DNA of 64,000 bases. Origin: Acidobacteriota bacterium. GTDB lineage: Bacteria; Acidobacteriota; Terriglobia; Bryobacterales; Bryobacteraceae. Below the pieces are notes generated by a model. It had not been told where the DNA came from, ran no database searches, and saw only the letters and a program-made list of their open reading frames with translations. Every line of letters begins with the position of its first letter. Within the stretch, counting starts at the first letter, position 1. Made by a program: the position numbers and the translations under genes. The stretch is from the NCBI GenBank assembly GCA_017304135.1, contig JAFLBB010000022.1, positions 1 to 64,000 on the forward strand, read 5' to 3'. Below are positions 37,377-46,251 of this stretch, one piece after another.

Positions 37377-40189
37377 CGCGTGCACACCGCCCGGTTGCCG
37401 CGAAGGATGATCCGCGCGAAGGAGTGCGACGCGCCCGCCGCCCCCGTTTCCTTCGAGAAGAACGTCAGGTGCACAATGTCGCCCAGTTCGGCGCGCCCGG
37501 TGACGCGATGCTTCACGTCATACGACGGCGTCTTGTCGTGAATGCGCTGCGGATCGAACAGGTATTCGAACTTCCCGCCCACCACCGGAATCGTTCCCTG
37601 GTCAATCACCGCCCCTGGAATCACCGCCGCGAACGACACCGCGCTCGCAGTGGAGCGGCCCGTGATGCGGAACGGCAGCGCCGGATCGAAGGTGCTCTCC
37701 ACCGGCAGATCGAACTGGATCTCCGGCGCGCCCGCCGCTTTTGCCTTCTCCACCACATACAACTCGCCGCCCTCGGCCGGCAGCCCCGGCATCATTCCCT
37801 GATGCCCTTCCCAACTTGCCTCTAAGTTGTATTTGTAAATGCCCGGCTCATCGAGCGTCCACCGCGAACCCACCCACGAGCCTGACGCGTCGCCTTTACC
37901 TTCCGTGGTCACCACCTTGCCGCTCGGGAACTTCAGCGTGAATTTCAAATCACACGGCACCATCGGGTCAATCTGCACGGCGGGGCCAAACGACGAACCG
38001 GATTCATACATCATCCCCGGCCGCGTGCCCACCAGGAAGAACCGCGCCAGCTTGCCCGTCGGCCCCAGCAAATCCTCTTGTCCCGGCGCAATCACGCGGT
38101 TGTTGTGCGAACCACCCGGCATCACAAAGCCACTGGCCGTGTAACCCGCATACAGCGGCGTCTCGCCCTTCTTGCGCAGCACCACGCCGCCCAGCAGCCG
38201 GTAAATATCTCCCGGCATATCGCCATTCGACGACGCCCCATACTGCCCGCCAAAACTGTTCGGACTCAGCGACCAATACGGCGCATGAATCCCGTTTTCT
38301 CCGATCAGAAACCGCGACATGAACCCCGGCCTCGGCCCCGAGGCATAAAAGTACGCCCAGTCCTGAATGAACTCCGGCCACATATGCGGCGAATACGTTT
38401 TCGACGACGTGATCTTGAGGTTCGTCGACGAGATGCTGTTCAGCCCCGTGTCCCACTTCGCCGGAGGCTTGTCCTTCTCCTCGTAAATCAGCACCGGCGT
38501 GATCTTGTTCGCACTCTGCCCTTCGCTGGCGATCAGCAGCGCATCGCCGGAGTTGTAGGGATAGTTGAAATGAACTAACTGCCCAATCCCCAGCGCCGTA
38601 TCGTAGTAACCTTCAAAGCTTGTCTCGCCGCGCTCCACATACTCTTTTCCCACAAGGAACTTCTTACCGCGCGCCACAATCGGACTGTCCGCCGGATACA
38701 CCACGCCCGCGTGCCGCATTGAGCACACCCACAGGTGGCCCTTCTCGTCGGTATAGCGCGCCAGGATGTGCGCCGCATACTCGCCCGGCGCGTCAAAAGG
38801 CAGTGTCTTCGCTCCCTGCGCTGAACCATATACGCCAGCGGGCGATGCCTTGCCGCACCACTTGTCCCGCCGCGCCTGCGCCGCATCGGAGTTGACGTAC
38901 AACACCGCCTCCACGCACACGTCAGCCGGCACAGCCGGGGCAAAACCGATGTCGCGCCCATAGCGGTTGCCCACCGGATACGACTGCCCCTGAAAGGTCG
39001 CCGTGGCCATCGTCATGCGGTTGGCGATCCAGAAGCGGAACGTCCCGCCGCCTTCATACGAATTGCCCCAGATGTCCTGCAGCCGCCCGCTGAGCTTCAC
39101 CGTGTACTGCCCGTAGACCGGCGGCTTCCATGCCGTCAGCGCAGTGTTCTTCGTCGTCGGCCACTGCCCGTTGCTGCCAGCATAGGCAAACGTGCCGAGT
39201 TTCTTCGTCTCACCATCGGGCTGCGCGATCTCCACCGTCACCTCGCCCTTGGTGTGATCCCAGGGAATGTTGTTCGCCAGTTCCAGCGTGTCGGCCGGAA
39301 ATCGCGGTTCCAGCGAGTACGTGATCGCTTTGCCCGCCGTGTCCAGGCGCGGTAGAATCACGTCGTCCTGAATCAGGTTGCGCGAGGCGATGTTGAAGCG
39401 GTGTGCGTCCTCCTCGGCCACCACGCCGCGATAGCCATTGGAATTGTACGCCTGGAGCAGCGCGAACGGAATGCGCGGCGTAAGGGTGGAGGCGTCGATG
39501 AACTTACCCTCCGCATCCGGGCCCGAGGCGCGGAATAGCGGACTGTATTGATGCGATTGGACCTCTTTGCCGCCAATGGAAAAGCCATACGCGGCAAACG
39601 TCCGCGCCTGCAGCGAGTAATACCGCGAGCCCACCGTTACGCCATAGTCGAGCCGTAGCCGGTAAATCCCCGGCGGCAGGTCGGCCGCCAGCACGCCCTC
39701 GGCGTTGAAGGTGGTTTCCACACGCCCGTCGATGCGCTCGGAGGCCGTCAGCGGCACCTTCACCAGCACGTCGAGCGGTGTTTGAAACGGCCCGCCGAAG
39801 CGCTTCGAGATGGCTCCCCGCGTGCCGCCCTCAATCGGCAGGCCGGCCGGGGTCAGCAGCGTCGACATACGGTCGTCGGCGCCGAAGCGCAGCCAGCCGG
39901 TCGCGTCAAACGTCCGCTCCGCCGTCACCAGCACGGCAAATCCGTCCACAACGATCTTGTCTTCGGCCAGGCTGCGCAGGTGCTGCTCGCCGATGGTGAG
40001 CTTGGTCCGCACCCGCACACGCTCGCCCGGTTTCCACTCCGCGGGCGAGGCGCTGCCCTCGGCCCACCACGGGCCATACGTCGTGTATCCGGTATTGGTG
40101 AAGCTCGGTTGCGCTTGTACAGCGCCTGTCAGGATGAAAACCGTTGCTGCGATGCAGGCAGCGGACGGGAGCAGTGAGGTAGTCCGCAT
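37373..40189 (-). CDS. Large secreted protein of unknown function (938 residues)
   Basis: I do not recognise this family. The N-terminus MRTTSLLPSAACIAATVFILTGAVQAQ is a signal peptide. The rest is beta-rich, with no transmembrane segment and no obvious catalytic motif. Recurrent phrases such as GEYAAHILARYTDEKGHLW and GIYKYNLEASWEGHQGM resemble Ig-like or carbohydrate-binding sandwich modules. It contains only a few cysteines, including one near the C-terminus (RAVCTR). It is transcribed towards the AAA/vWA pair and overlaps it by 4 bp. A weak -10-like TATGTA lies about 30 nt before the ATG. The 156 bp between this start and the SPOR gene hold nothing else I can support. Confidence 0.75.
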   Translation of the reverse strand: MRTTSLLPSAACIAATVFILTGAVQAQPSFTNTGYTTYGPWWAEGSASPAEWKPGERVRVRTKLTIGEQHLRSLAEDKIVVDGFAVLVTAERTFDATGWLRFGADDRMSTLLTPAGLPIEGGTRGAISKRFGGPFQTPLDVLVKVPLTASERIDGRVETTFNAEGVLAADLPPGIYRLRLDYGVTVGSRYYSLQARTFAAYGFSIGGKEVQSHQYSPLFRASGPDAEGKFIDASTLTPRIPFALLQAYNSNGYRGVVAEEDAHRFNIASRNLIQDDVILPRLDTAGKAITYSLEPRFPADTLELANNIPWDHTKGEVTVEIAQPDGETKKLGTFAYAGSNGQWPTTKNTALTAWKPPVYGQYTVKLSGRLQDIWGNSYEGGGTFRFWIANRMTMATATFQGQSYPVGNRYGRDIGFAPAVPADVCVEAVLYVNSDAAQARRDKWCGKASPAGVYGSAQGAKTLPFDAPGEYAAHILARYTDEKGHLWVCSMRHAGVVYPADSPIVARGKKFLVGKEYVERGETSFEGYYDTALGIGQLVHFNYPYNSGDALLIASEGQSANKITPVLIYEEKDKPPAKWDTGLNSISSTNLKITSSKTYSPHMWPEFIQDWAYFYASGPRPGFMSRFLIGENGIHAPYWSLSPNSFGGQYGASSNGDMPGDIYRLLGGVVLRKKGETPLYAGYTASGFVMPGGSHNNRVIAPGQEDLLGPTGKLARFFLVGTRPGMMYESGSSFGPAVQIDPMVPCDLKFTLKFPSGKVVTTEGKGDASGSWVGSRWTLDEPGIYKYNLEASWEGHQGMMPGLPAEGGELYVVEKAKAAGAPEIQFDLPVESTFDPALPFRITGRSTASAVSFAAVIPGAVIDQGTIPVVGGKFEYLFDPQRIHDKTPSYDVKHRVTGRAELGDIVHLTFFSKETGAAGASHSFARIILRGNRAVCTR

Positions 40190-40345
40190 AAGAATGGAAT
40201 CGTCCAGTTCTTACATAACACGAACCACCGGCAGCCACTCGGTTTAACTACACTTAGTCTGAAGATACTGCACACCGCCGCGCCCCGGCCGTTGGCTGCG
40301 GAATTATTCTGCACCAACACGCCGCATCCCAGCACCCACAACCAA

Positions 40346-40966
40346 TCAATACTTCTTCGGAAAAGGCGTGAAGCCCAAGCCCTTCAGCTTGGCCTCGGCC
40401 TCCAGCATCGGCTGTCCTGCTTCCAGCGGGCCAACCAGGACGCGGTACAGCCCCGCAGAGGCCCCCGGTGCACGGCGCGCCGCGAAGCCCTTCTCCTGCA
40501 GGTATTGCACCGAGACATCGGCCATTCCCTTGTCCACGCTCGCCACCTGGTAGAACACCGTGCCCGCCGCTGGAGGCAATTCGGGGTTCCACGGCGCTGT
40601 CACCACCGGAGCCGCCAGTGCGGGCGCTGCCGCGGCCGGCTTCGGCTCCACAATAATCACTTGCTCGGGCGCCTGCTGGGGCACTTGCTGGGACATCTGC
40701 GGTGCCACCGTCGCCGGACCCGCCGCCACAGCCGGCACGGAACCAGTTGCCGCCGCCGGAGCACGATCACCCAACGAACGCCCCACCACATAACTCAACG
40801 TGGCAATCACTGTAATCAGCGTCAGCACCACAAATGCCGTCGCCGCCATCTGTTTATTCCCCAGAACCAGGCGCGATTCCTCCACCCCCAGCGTGGCCGG
40901 AGCGGCCGGCGCGGCCTGTTGCGGGATCGCTTCGCGCAATGTCGTTTCCGTCACGGTGCTGAACAC
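40346..40966 (-). CDS. SPOR-domain membrane protein
   Basis: This encodes 206 residues. The start is GTG 40966, with a strong GAGGAGG site 7 nt upstream. One transmembrane helix (about residues 41-63, MAATAFVVLTLITVIATLSYVVG) anchors it in the inner membrane. A proline/alanine/glutamine-rich linker follows, and the last 75 residues form a SPOR domain (FYQVASVDKG, LYRVLVGPLEAGQPMLEAEAKLKGLGFTPFPKKY). SPOR domains bind denuded glycan strands at the division site, so a role in cell division or septal peptidoglycan is likely. It stands alone. Confidence 0.87.
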   Translation of the reverse strand: MFSTVTETTLREAIPQQAAPAAPATLGVEESRLVLGNKQMAATAFVVLTLITVIATLSYVVGRSLGDRAPAAATGSVPAVAAGPATVAPQMSQQVPQQAPEQVIIVEPKPAAAAPALAAPVVTAPWNPELPPAAGTVFYQVASVDKGMADVSVQYLQEKGFAARRAPGASAGLYRVLVGPLEAGQPMLEAEAKLKGLGFTPFPKKY

Positions 40967-41232
40967 AGTTCTACCTCCTCAACCCATTCCATGGCCAAAG
41001 CCCAGAGTGCATCGCCAATCACTGGTACCATCGGTCTCGCCTTGCCCCAGCTTTAGGGGGCATACGAAAAATACCTTACGACCTTCTAGGTACTCTCCCT
41101 CCCCCCCGCTCTCCTCCCGGTCACACTCTGCGGCATGGAATCGGTCGTTTGTTTTCTATCGCTTGCAAGCTTGCCAGCCGGAGCCGCACCGCCTTGCCCC
41201 CTACAGTGAGTGGGCGAGGAAGCTCTGCTGCC
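40967..41232. other. Intergenic region between SPOR gene and an unknown operon
   Basis: This region of 266 bp carries no convincing gene. It contains the ribosome site of the SPOR gene on the minus strand, pyrimidine runs around 41090-41115, and the inverted GCTTGCAAGC at 41161-41170. In-frame codons before 41233 allow a longer downstream protein, but that part looks non-coding. Confidence 0.4.
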
Positions 41233-41637
41233 GTGAAAAGTACAAAACGAACCCAACCGAAACGCGGCTCTCGCAAGCCAACGCCGCAGGACGCCCAGGA
41301 CGCCCTCACGCTGCTTGACCGGGCCGCCCGGCACCGCGCCGCCCCCGATGGGGCCCTCGAACTGGCTGTCGCCCTGGCCAGCCTCACCCGCCTCGTCACC
41401 GTTGACCTCCGCCAGAAGCCATTTCGCACCGAACCCGCCGACCTCTTTGACCTCACCTTCGCCGGCGTCGGCCTCAACGACGGCCAGATGGGCTTTCTGC
41501 GCGAGCAGCTCAAGCGCCTGCTGCCCGCCATCTCGGGCGACCTCGACGCCAACTCGCAGGTTCTCGACCAGCCCAACCACCGCATCGGCGACTATGCCCA
41601 GTTCCTGAAAGTCGCCCTGCTCCTGAACAACAAATAG
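41233..41637 (+). CDS. Hypothetical protein, 134 residues
   Basis: I do not recognise this protein. From GTG 41233 (GAGGAAG about 10 nt upstream) it has a basic, lysine/arginine-rich N-terminus (KSTKRTQPKRGSRKP), then a helical region with ALTLLDRAARHRAAPDGALELAVALASL and FLREQLKRLLPAI. No membrane segment or cysteine is present. An in-frame ATG at 41149 would add 28 low-quality residues and is less likely. It ends 24 bp before the next gene with a shared direction, so the two probably form an operon. Confidence 0.6.
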   Translation: MKSTKRTQPKRGSRKPTPQDAQDALTLLDRAARHRAAPDGALELAVALASLTRLVTVDLRQKPFRTEPADLFDLTFAGVGLNDGQMGFLREQLKRLLPAISGDLDANSQVLDQPNHRIGDYAQFLKVALLLNNK

Positions 41638-41661
41638 GAGCCACCTGGAGAAGACCCTCTC

Positions 41662-42861
41662 ATGCTGTCAAACGCCAGATTGTGGGGCACCTTGTGCCTG
41701 GCTGCTCTCATCGTCTGCCTGCGCTGCCGGGCCGAAGATCTCACCGCGCTCCGCGCTCTGCAGGTTTACGCTACCGCCCAGCCGCCCCATGCCGACCTGA
41801 CATTCACCGAGCCGCTTGCGCCCAACTCGGCCCCGCTGTTCACGCTCGCCTCAGCGACGGCGCAGGGCGAATGGAACCCGTTGGGCATTACAGCCATGCA
41901 GGGGCTTGGAGGCCGCCCGCGCATGCTGCGTGTTTACTACGCGGAGCCGCTGCCCGCGGAACACACCCGGTTGCGCGCCTGCACGGAAAGCGGCGCCTGT
42001 GTGGAGGCGCGCATCGACAGCCCCTCCGATGCCGCCGCCGCCATCCTCAAGAAGCTGGGCGCGCTGCCCGCCACCCAGCAGGACAAATCGCTCCTCGCCA
42101 GTCTCTTCTTTGGACGCGCCGCCGGCCTCAACGTCGGCGCGGCCGACCTCAACCTGGTCCGTTCCGACCCCGGCGCCAAGGACCTCAGCTACTTCCTCCG
42201 CCTTAAGCGCGGCGCCGCCAGCGGCATGGACCCGCGCCACGTCGAAGCCGGCGCGCACTGGCGGCGCAACTTCCTTCTCAATAGCGACCGCCGCGCCGCC
42301 ATCGCCACCGCGTTGCGAGGCCGGCCCGCCGAAGCGCAAGCGCTGCTCGACGAACTGCAAACGAAATGGTGGGCCGGGCATACGCTCGACATCGGGGTGA
42401 AGGTCGAAGGAGACGCCTCCGGCCAGCAGCAATGGATTGGTCTTGTGGATGCGGGATGGGGCCTGCAGTCCACAACCCGGCGGGTGGCTCTGCCGGGCGC
42501 GCCTGGATGGCTCCGCTTCCGGTGGTTGGCCGGAGGCGTCGAAGCCGGTAGGGACCAGGCGCGACTGAAAATGGGGGCCGACGCAGCGCTTGTCATCCAG
42601 GCGCGCGAGGAGACGGCCCCCATTCGCCGCTTTGAGTTCGTGGCGCATTCGACGGCCCGCTGGCTGGCCCGTCCTGAACTCGGTGCGCGCGGCCTTCGCC
42701 CCTGGACGCAACTCGACGCCAAGCTCTTCGTGCTCGAGTCGGCCAGCCTGCGCTATGGCCTGCGGCTCAGTTTGCAACACGGCAGCCTGCCGCCGCTCTA
42801 TGAACGGGTGAACAGCATCCACCTCGGCTTCGTCGTCGAATCGCGCGACACCGGCGAGTGA
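41662..42861 (+). CDS. Hypothetical secreted protein, 399 residues
   Basis: I do not recognise this protein. It begins with a signal peptide (MLSNARLWGTLCLAALIVCLRCRA). A pair of cysteines at LRACTESGACVEAR could form a disulfide. The C-terminal part is beta-rich and ends LHLGFVVESRDTGE, so an outer-membrane or periplasmic beta protein is possible. The ATG follows AGGAG by 18 nt, and GAGAAG lies closer. It is downstream of the 134-residue gene and ends 6 bp from the convergent aldo/keto reductase gene. Confidence 0.65.
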   Translation: MLSNARLWGTLCLAALIVCLRCRAEDLTALRALQVYATAQPPHADLTFTEPLAPNSAPLFTLASATAQGEWNPLGITAMQGLGGRPRMLRVYYAEPLPAEHTRLRACTESGACVEARIDSPSDAAAAILKKLGALPATQQDKSLLASLFFGRAAGLNVGAADLNLVRSDPGAKDLSYFLRLKRGAASGMDPRHVEAGAHWRRNFLLNSDRRAAIATALRGRPAEAQALLDELQTKWWAGHTLDIGVKVEGDASGQQQWIGLVDAGWGLQSTTRRVALPGAPGWLRFRWLAGGVEAGRDQARLKMGADAALVIQAREETAPIRRFEFVAHSTARWLARPELGARGLRPWTQLDAKLFVLESASLRYGLRLSLQHGSLPPLYERVNSIHLGFVVESRDTGE

Positions 42862-42867
42862 CTGTCC

Positions 42868-43905
42868 TCAGCCCTCGTGCCGCCGGATGCGCCCATAGAG
42901 CCCGCCATGCAGGTAGTTCTGCACGAACGGCCGCCGCAGGAAGTCGTGCGGGAAGCCCAGATCGATCTTCGTCGCCTTGTCCAACCGGTCCAGCGCAATC
43001 GGCGGCAGTTCCACACTCAGGCAGCCTAGGTTGTCCTCCATCTGCTTCGCCGTGCGCGCTCCGATGATGGGGATCATGTTGGGCCGCGAGCGCACCCAGG
43101 CCATCGCCAACTGCGACGGCTTGCAGCCCAGCTCCGCCGCCACGTCGCCAGCCAGATCGGCGATGCCGAGGTTGCGTTCGGTGAGCGGCGTGAATTCGGT
43201 CTTGTCCAACCGGCGCTCATCCTCCCGCGCGGCGTTGCGATACTTCCCCGTTAGAATGCCGCTGCCCAACACGCCCCACGCCGTCACGCCCAGCCCCAGC
43301 GCCTGCGCCATCGGCAGCAGTTCGCGCTCAGCCGTACGCTCCAGCAGGCTGTACTCCAACTGCAACCCAACAAACCGCGTCCAGCCCCGCAACTCGGCCA
43401 GCGTATTGGCTTGGCTCACCACCCACGCTGGTGTGTCCGAAACGCCGGCATAGAGAATCTTGCCCGCCCGCACCAAATCGTCCAGCGCGCGCATCACTTC
43501 GTCCACCGGCGTGAATTGATCCCACGCATGCATCCAATAGAGGTCGACATACTCCAGGCCCAACCGCTTCAGGCTCGCCTCGAGCGCCTCCACCATGTGC
43601 TTGCGGTGATTGCCCCCGGCGTTGGCGTCGCCCGGCCTCGTGCTGAAGCTGAACTTGGTCGCCACCACGTATCGGTCACGCTCAGCGGCCAGAAACGAAC
43701 CGAGCAGCCGCTCGCTCGAACCATTCGTGTAGCCGTTGGCGGTGTCGAAGAAGTTGCCCCCTGCCTCGACAAACGCCTCAAACACCTTGCGGCTCTCGGC
43801 TTCCGTTGAGCCCCAGCCCCACTCCTCGCCAAAGGTCATCGTGCCCAGGCAGAGTTCGGAAACACGCAGTCCGGAGCGGCCAAGCAACCTATAATTCATG
43901 CCCAT
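42868..43905 (-). CDS. Aldo/keto reductase
   Basis: This encodes a 345-residue NADPH-dependent TIM-barrel oxidoreductase. The catalytic tetrad can be seen: Asp and Tyr in FFDTANGYTNGSSE, Lys in VVATKFSF and His in LYWMHAWD. The C-terminal cofactor segment reads IPIIGARTAKQMEDNL, as in the YghZ/Tas-like group that reduces aldehydes or sugars. The exact substrate is unknown. TACCAT (43912-43917, minus strand) is 6 nt before the ATG and no ribosome site is seen, suggesting a leaderless mRNA. A second in-frame ATG lies two codons downstream. Confidence 0.92.
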   Translation of the reverse strand: MGMNYRLLGRSGLRVSELCLGTMTFGEEWGWGSTEAESRKVFEAFVEAGGNFFDTANGYTNGSSERLLGSFLAAERDRYVVATKFSFSTRPGDANAGGNHRKHMVEALEASLKRLGLEYVDLYWMHAWDQFTPVDEVMRALDDLVRAGKILYAGVSDTPAWVVSQANTLAELRGWTRFVGLQLEYSLLERTAERELLPMAQALGLGVTAWGVLGSGILTGKYRNAAREDERRLDKTEFTPLTERNLGIADLAGDVAAELGCKPSQLAMAWVRSRPNMIPIIGARTAKQMEDNLGCLSVELPPIALDRLDKATKIDLGFPHDFLRRPFVQNYLHGGLYGRIRRHEG

Positions 43906-43929
43906 TCCGTTATGGTAGCGAAGCCGCCC

Positions 43930-44565
43930 TCAGCGCACCGGCCGCAGCACGGCCTTGTCCACCGCGCACTGGTCACGCACGTCGCGACCGCAGGGCCTCG
44001 ACTTGCCCTCTTTGGTCAGGCACACGCGCACCTCGCGCAGGTTCCGCCCCGAGCACACTACGGCCAACGATTCCGCCTTCAGGCCCAAGTTCGCATCGAG
44101 GAACTGCTTCTTTAACTCCGCCGGCTCGATGAGAATAGTCTTCTCCGGCGCTTGAAACGCCTGCGGGATGCGTATGGCCGCGTGGTAGCGCCGCACGACG
44201 TCGAAGTACACGCCCGGCGTCAGCCCCGAGCAGGTTCCATGCGAACGCCATTCGTGGCGCACCAGCCCCGGACTCGGCATGATGTCGAGCATCCGCTGCA
44301 CAGTGTCGTAGGAAGGCTCGCCCGTCGCCCGGCAGTTCCGCGGAAAGCCTTTCTCAAACTGCGGCCACAGTCCATGCGTGACGAAGCCATAGCGCCGGTC
44401 CACGCACTGCAGTTTGTCGCGCGCGCCGCCCTGCGAGGCACAGTACTCCGGCGACCACGAAAGCGCCAGCACGTAATAATCAAACCGCCCCGGCTCGGGA
44501 CCAATCTCGCGCCGCTGCGCCCACATACACGTTGCGGCCAGAGCGCACGCCAACAACCATCTCAT
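43930..44565 (-). CDS. Ribonuclease T2 family protein (secreted)
   Basis: This encodes 211 residues with a signal peptide (MRWLLACALAATCMWAQ). Both catalytic boxes of RNase T2 are intact: CAS1 THGLWPQ and CAS2 HEWRSHGTC, each with its histidine, plus cysteines consistent with disulfides. It should be an unspecific periplasmic or extracellular RNase producing 2',3'-cyclic products. It begins 4 bp after the pheA stop on the same strand, with GGGGAGA before the ATG, so it is read from the pheA transcript, an unusual partner. Confidence 0.92.
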   Translation of the reverse strand: MRWLLACALAATCMWAQRREIGPEPGRFDYYVLALSWSPEYCASQGGARDKLQCVDRRYGFVTHGLWPQFEKGFPRNCRATGEPSYDTVQRMLDIMPSPGLVRHEWRSHGTCSGLTPGVYFDVVRRYHAAIRIPQAFQAPEKTILIEPAELKKQFLDANLGLKAESLAVVCSGRNLREVRVCLTKEGKSRPCGRDVRDQCAVDKAVLRPVR

Positions 44566-44569
44566 GCCC

Positions 44570-45412
44570 CTAATCTCCCCGCGGATAGCATCCCAGCACC
44601 TTCAACATGTCCGACAGCTCACGCAGGTGCGATAGTGCATTGCGCACCGCCGGCTCATCGGTGTGGCCAAGGAAGTCGACATAGAAGAGATACTCCCAAC
44701 GCCGTCCTCTAAATGGCCGCGACTCAATCTTATTCAAATCGATATCGCGCAGCGCCAGCGCGCTCAACGCCCGGAACAGCACGCCCGGCACGTTGCGCAC
44801 CGTGAACACGAGCGAGGTCTTGTAGCCGCGCTGCGCCTCCACCCGCGCTTTCGGCGCTTTGCGGCGGAGCAGGAAGAAACGCGTGTAGTTCAACTTGTCG
44901 TCTTCAATGGAGCGCTTCAGAATGCGGCAGCCATATAGCTCCGCCGCCAGTGAACTGGCGATCGCCGCCGCATCGGCGGGCTTCTCCTCGGCGAGCATCT
45001 TCACGCTGCCCGCCGTGTCGTAGTAGGTGGCCTTCTCCCACTCCGGATGGTCACGGAAGAACTGCAGGCACTGGTTCAACGCCACCGGGTGCGAATAGAC
45101 GCGCCGGAGCGCCCGCGCCTTCACGCCGGGCAAGGCGATCAGGTTGTGCACAATCCGCACGCTCGTCTCGCCGACGATGGGCAGGTCAAAGCGGAGCAGG
45201 TGGTCGTAGTTCTCATGCACCGAGCCGTGCAGCGTGTTTTCGATCGGCACCATGGCGCCGTCCACCCGCCCCGAGGCCAGCGCCTCGAACATGGCTTCAA
45301 ACGTGGGGCAAGGGACAGCCCGCGCTTCGGGGCCCATCAGTTGCCGGATGGCCATGTGGCTGAATGCGCCAAGTTCTCCCTGGAATGCGATGCGGTCGGG
45401 GCGTGAAGACAT
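44570..45412 (-). CDS. pheA: Prephenate dehydratase
   Basis: This encodes 280 residues that convert prephenate to phenylpyruvate in phenylalanine synthesis. The periplasmic-binding-protein-like catalytic domain (residues 1-185) has FQGELGAFSH, VPIENTLHGSV and the catalytic NYTRFF motif. An ACT regulatory domain follows (residues about 195-275), with the phenylalanine-binding ESRPFRGRRWEY, so feedback inhibition is expected. No chorismate mutase domain is fused. TACACT is 17 nt before the ATG. The ubiX-like gene lies 30 bp upstream on the same strand. Confidence 0.95.
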   Translation of the reverse strand: MSSRPDRIAFQGELGAFSHMAIRQLMGPEARAVPCPTFEAMFEALASGRVDGAMVPIENTLHGSVHENYDHLLRFDLPIVGETSVRIVHNLIALPGVKARALRRVYSHPVALNQCLQFFRDHPEWEKATYYDTAGSVKMLAEEKPADAAAIASSLAAELYGCRILKRSIEDDKLNYTRFFLLRRKAPKARVEAQRGYKTSLVFTVRNVPGVLFRALSALALRDIDLNKIESRPFRGRRWEYLFYVDFLGHTDEPAVRNALSHLRELSDMLKVLGCYPRGD

Positions 45413-45442
45413 GTGCGGGCCGTTTCTTCAGTGTACGGCGGC

Positions 45443-46036
45443 TCACTCCCCTTCGCTCTTCCCCTCCCGCGGATCCCACCGCTTGGCCTCGGGCGTCGGG
45501 CAGCCGATCAGGTCCATCACCCGCTCCACCGAGTGGTCCACGATGTCGAGCACACTTTGCGGGTTGTGATAAAAGCCCGGAATGGGCGGCGCGATGATGG
45601 CCCCCATTTCGGTCAGTGCGGCCATGGAGCGCAGATGTCCCAGGTGGAAGGGCGTCTCGCGGACCATCAGCACCACCCTGCGGCGCTCCTTCAGGGCCAC
45701 GTCGGCGGCCCGGATGAGCAGGTTCGACGTGATGCCGGCGGCCAGCGCGCTCATGGTGTGAATCGAGCACGGCGCGATCACCATCGCGTCGGCCGGCGAG
45801 GAGCCAGAAGCGATGCTGGCGCCAATGTCCTCCACCGGATAGTGGAAATCGGCCAGCGCCCTGATTTCAGCCGCCAGCTTCCCTGTTTCCAAATAAGCCG
45901 TGCGTTCCCCGCTACGGGTCAGAATCAGGTGCGTTTCCACCCCTCCCAGGGCGCGCAGCCGCTCCAGCAGGCGCATTCCATAGATTGAGCCCGAAGCTCC
46001 CGAGATCCCTACTACGATTTTTCTCGAATTGGGCAT
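45443..46036 (-). CDS. ubiX: UbiX-like flavin prenyltransferase
   Basis: This encodes 197 residues of the UbiX/Pad1 family, which prenylates FMN to make the cofactor of UbiD-type decarboxylases. The N-terminal FMN-binding motif VGISGASGSIYG, the APCSIHTMSALAAGI region and the LMVRETPFHLGHLRSM segment are present. The start at ATG 46036 (GGAG 6 nt upstream) is preferred to an ATG 33 nt earlier. No ubiD is in the window; UbiX/UbiD-like proteins also serve futalosine-type menaquinone synthesis, whose genes mqnA and mqnC lie about 4 kb away. A TGTTCC-N6-GGAACA palindrome lies 15 bp upstream. Confidence 0.93.
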   Translation of the reverse strand: MPNSRKIVVGISGASGSIYGMRLLERLRALGGVETHLILTRSGERTAYLETGKLAAEIRALADFHYPVEDIGASIASGSSPADAMVIAPCSIHTMSALAAGITSNLLIRAADVALKERRRVVLMVRETPFHLGHLRSMAALTEMGAIIAPPIPGFYHNPQSVLDIVDHSVERVMDLIGCPTPEAKRWDPREGKSEGE

Positions 46037-46050
46037 ATTTCTCCAAGGGC

Positions 46051-46068
46051 TGTTCCGATTGTGGAACA
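46051..46068. promoter_or_regulatory. Perfect palindrome TGTTCC-N6-GGAACA upstream of ubiX
   Basis: TGTTCCGATTGTGGAACA has two perfect 6-bp arms. The right arm also forms a smaller palindrome, GGAACAATTCC, with the following bases. It sits 15 bp before the ubiX ATG in the divergent region shared with the HTH regulator gene, so that regulator is the first candidate to bind it. This is an inference from position only. Confidence 0.4.
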
Positions 46069-46087
46069 ATTCCAGATCCAGCCCGTC

Positions 46088-46116
46088 TTGCGGCGCTCGG
46101 ATGCGCCGAGTATACT
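46088..46116 (+). promoter_or_regulatory. Putative sigma-70 promoter of the HTH regulator gene
   Basis: TTGCGG (46088-46093) and TATACT (46111-46116) are spaced by exactly 17 bp on the plus strand. The leader to the GTG at 46252 would be about 130 nt. The TATACT lies in a palindromic AGTATACT, so a minus-strand use for ubiX cannot be excluded. Confidence 0.4.
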
Positions 46117-46251
46117 ACGGGAAGCGGAGCCGGACCGGCGTTTGTGTTCCATTTTCAGACCCTTTGTATCTTTCTGAAGACACGGCGCAAACCTCCTGCG
46201 CAGCCGTGAAGCGCACGAGCGTGGCGAGCAATCCCCTGTCGCCTGCTTGCG

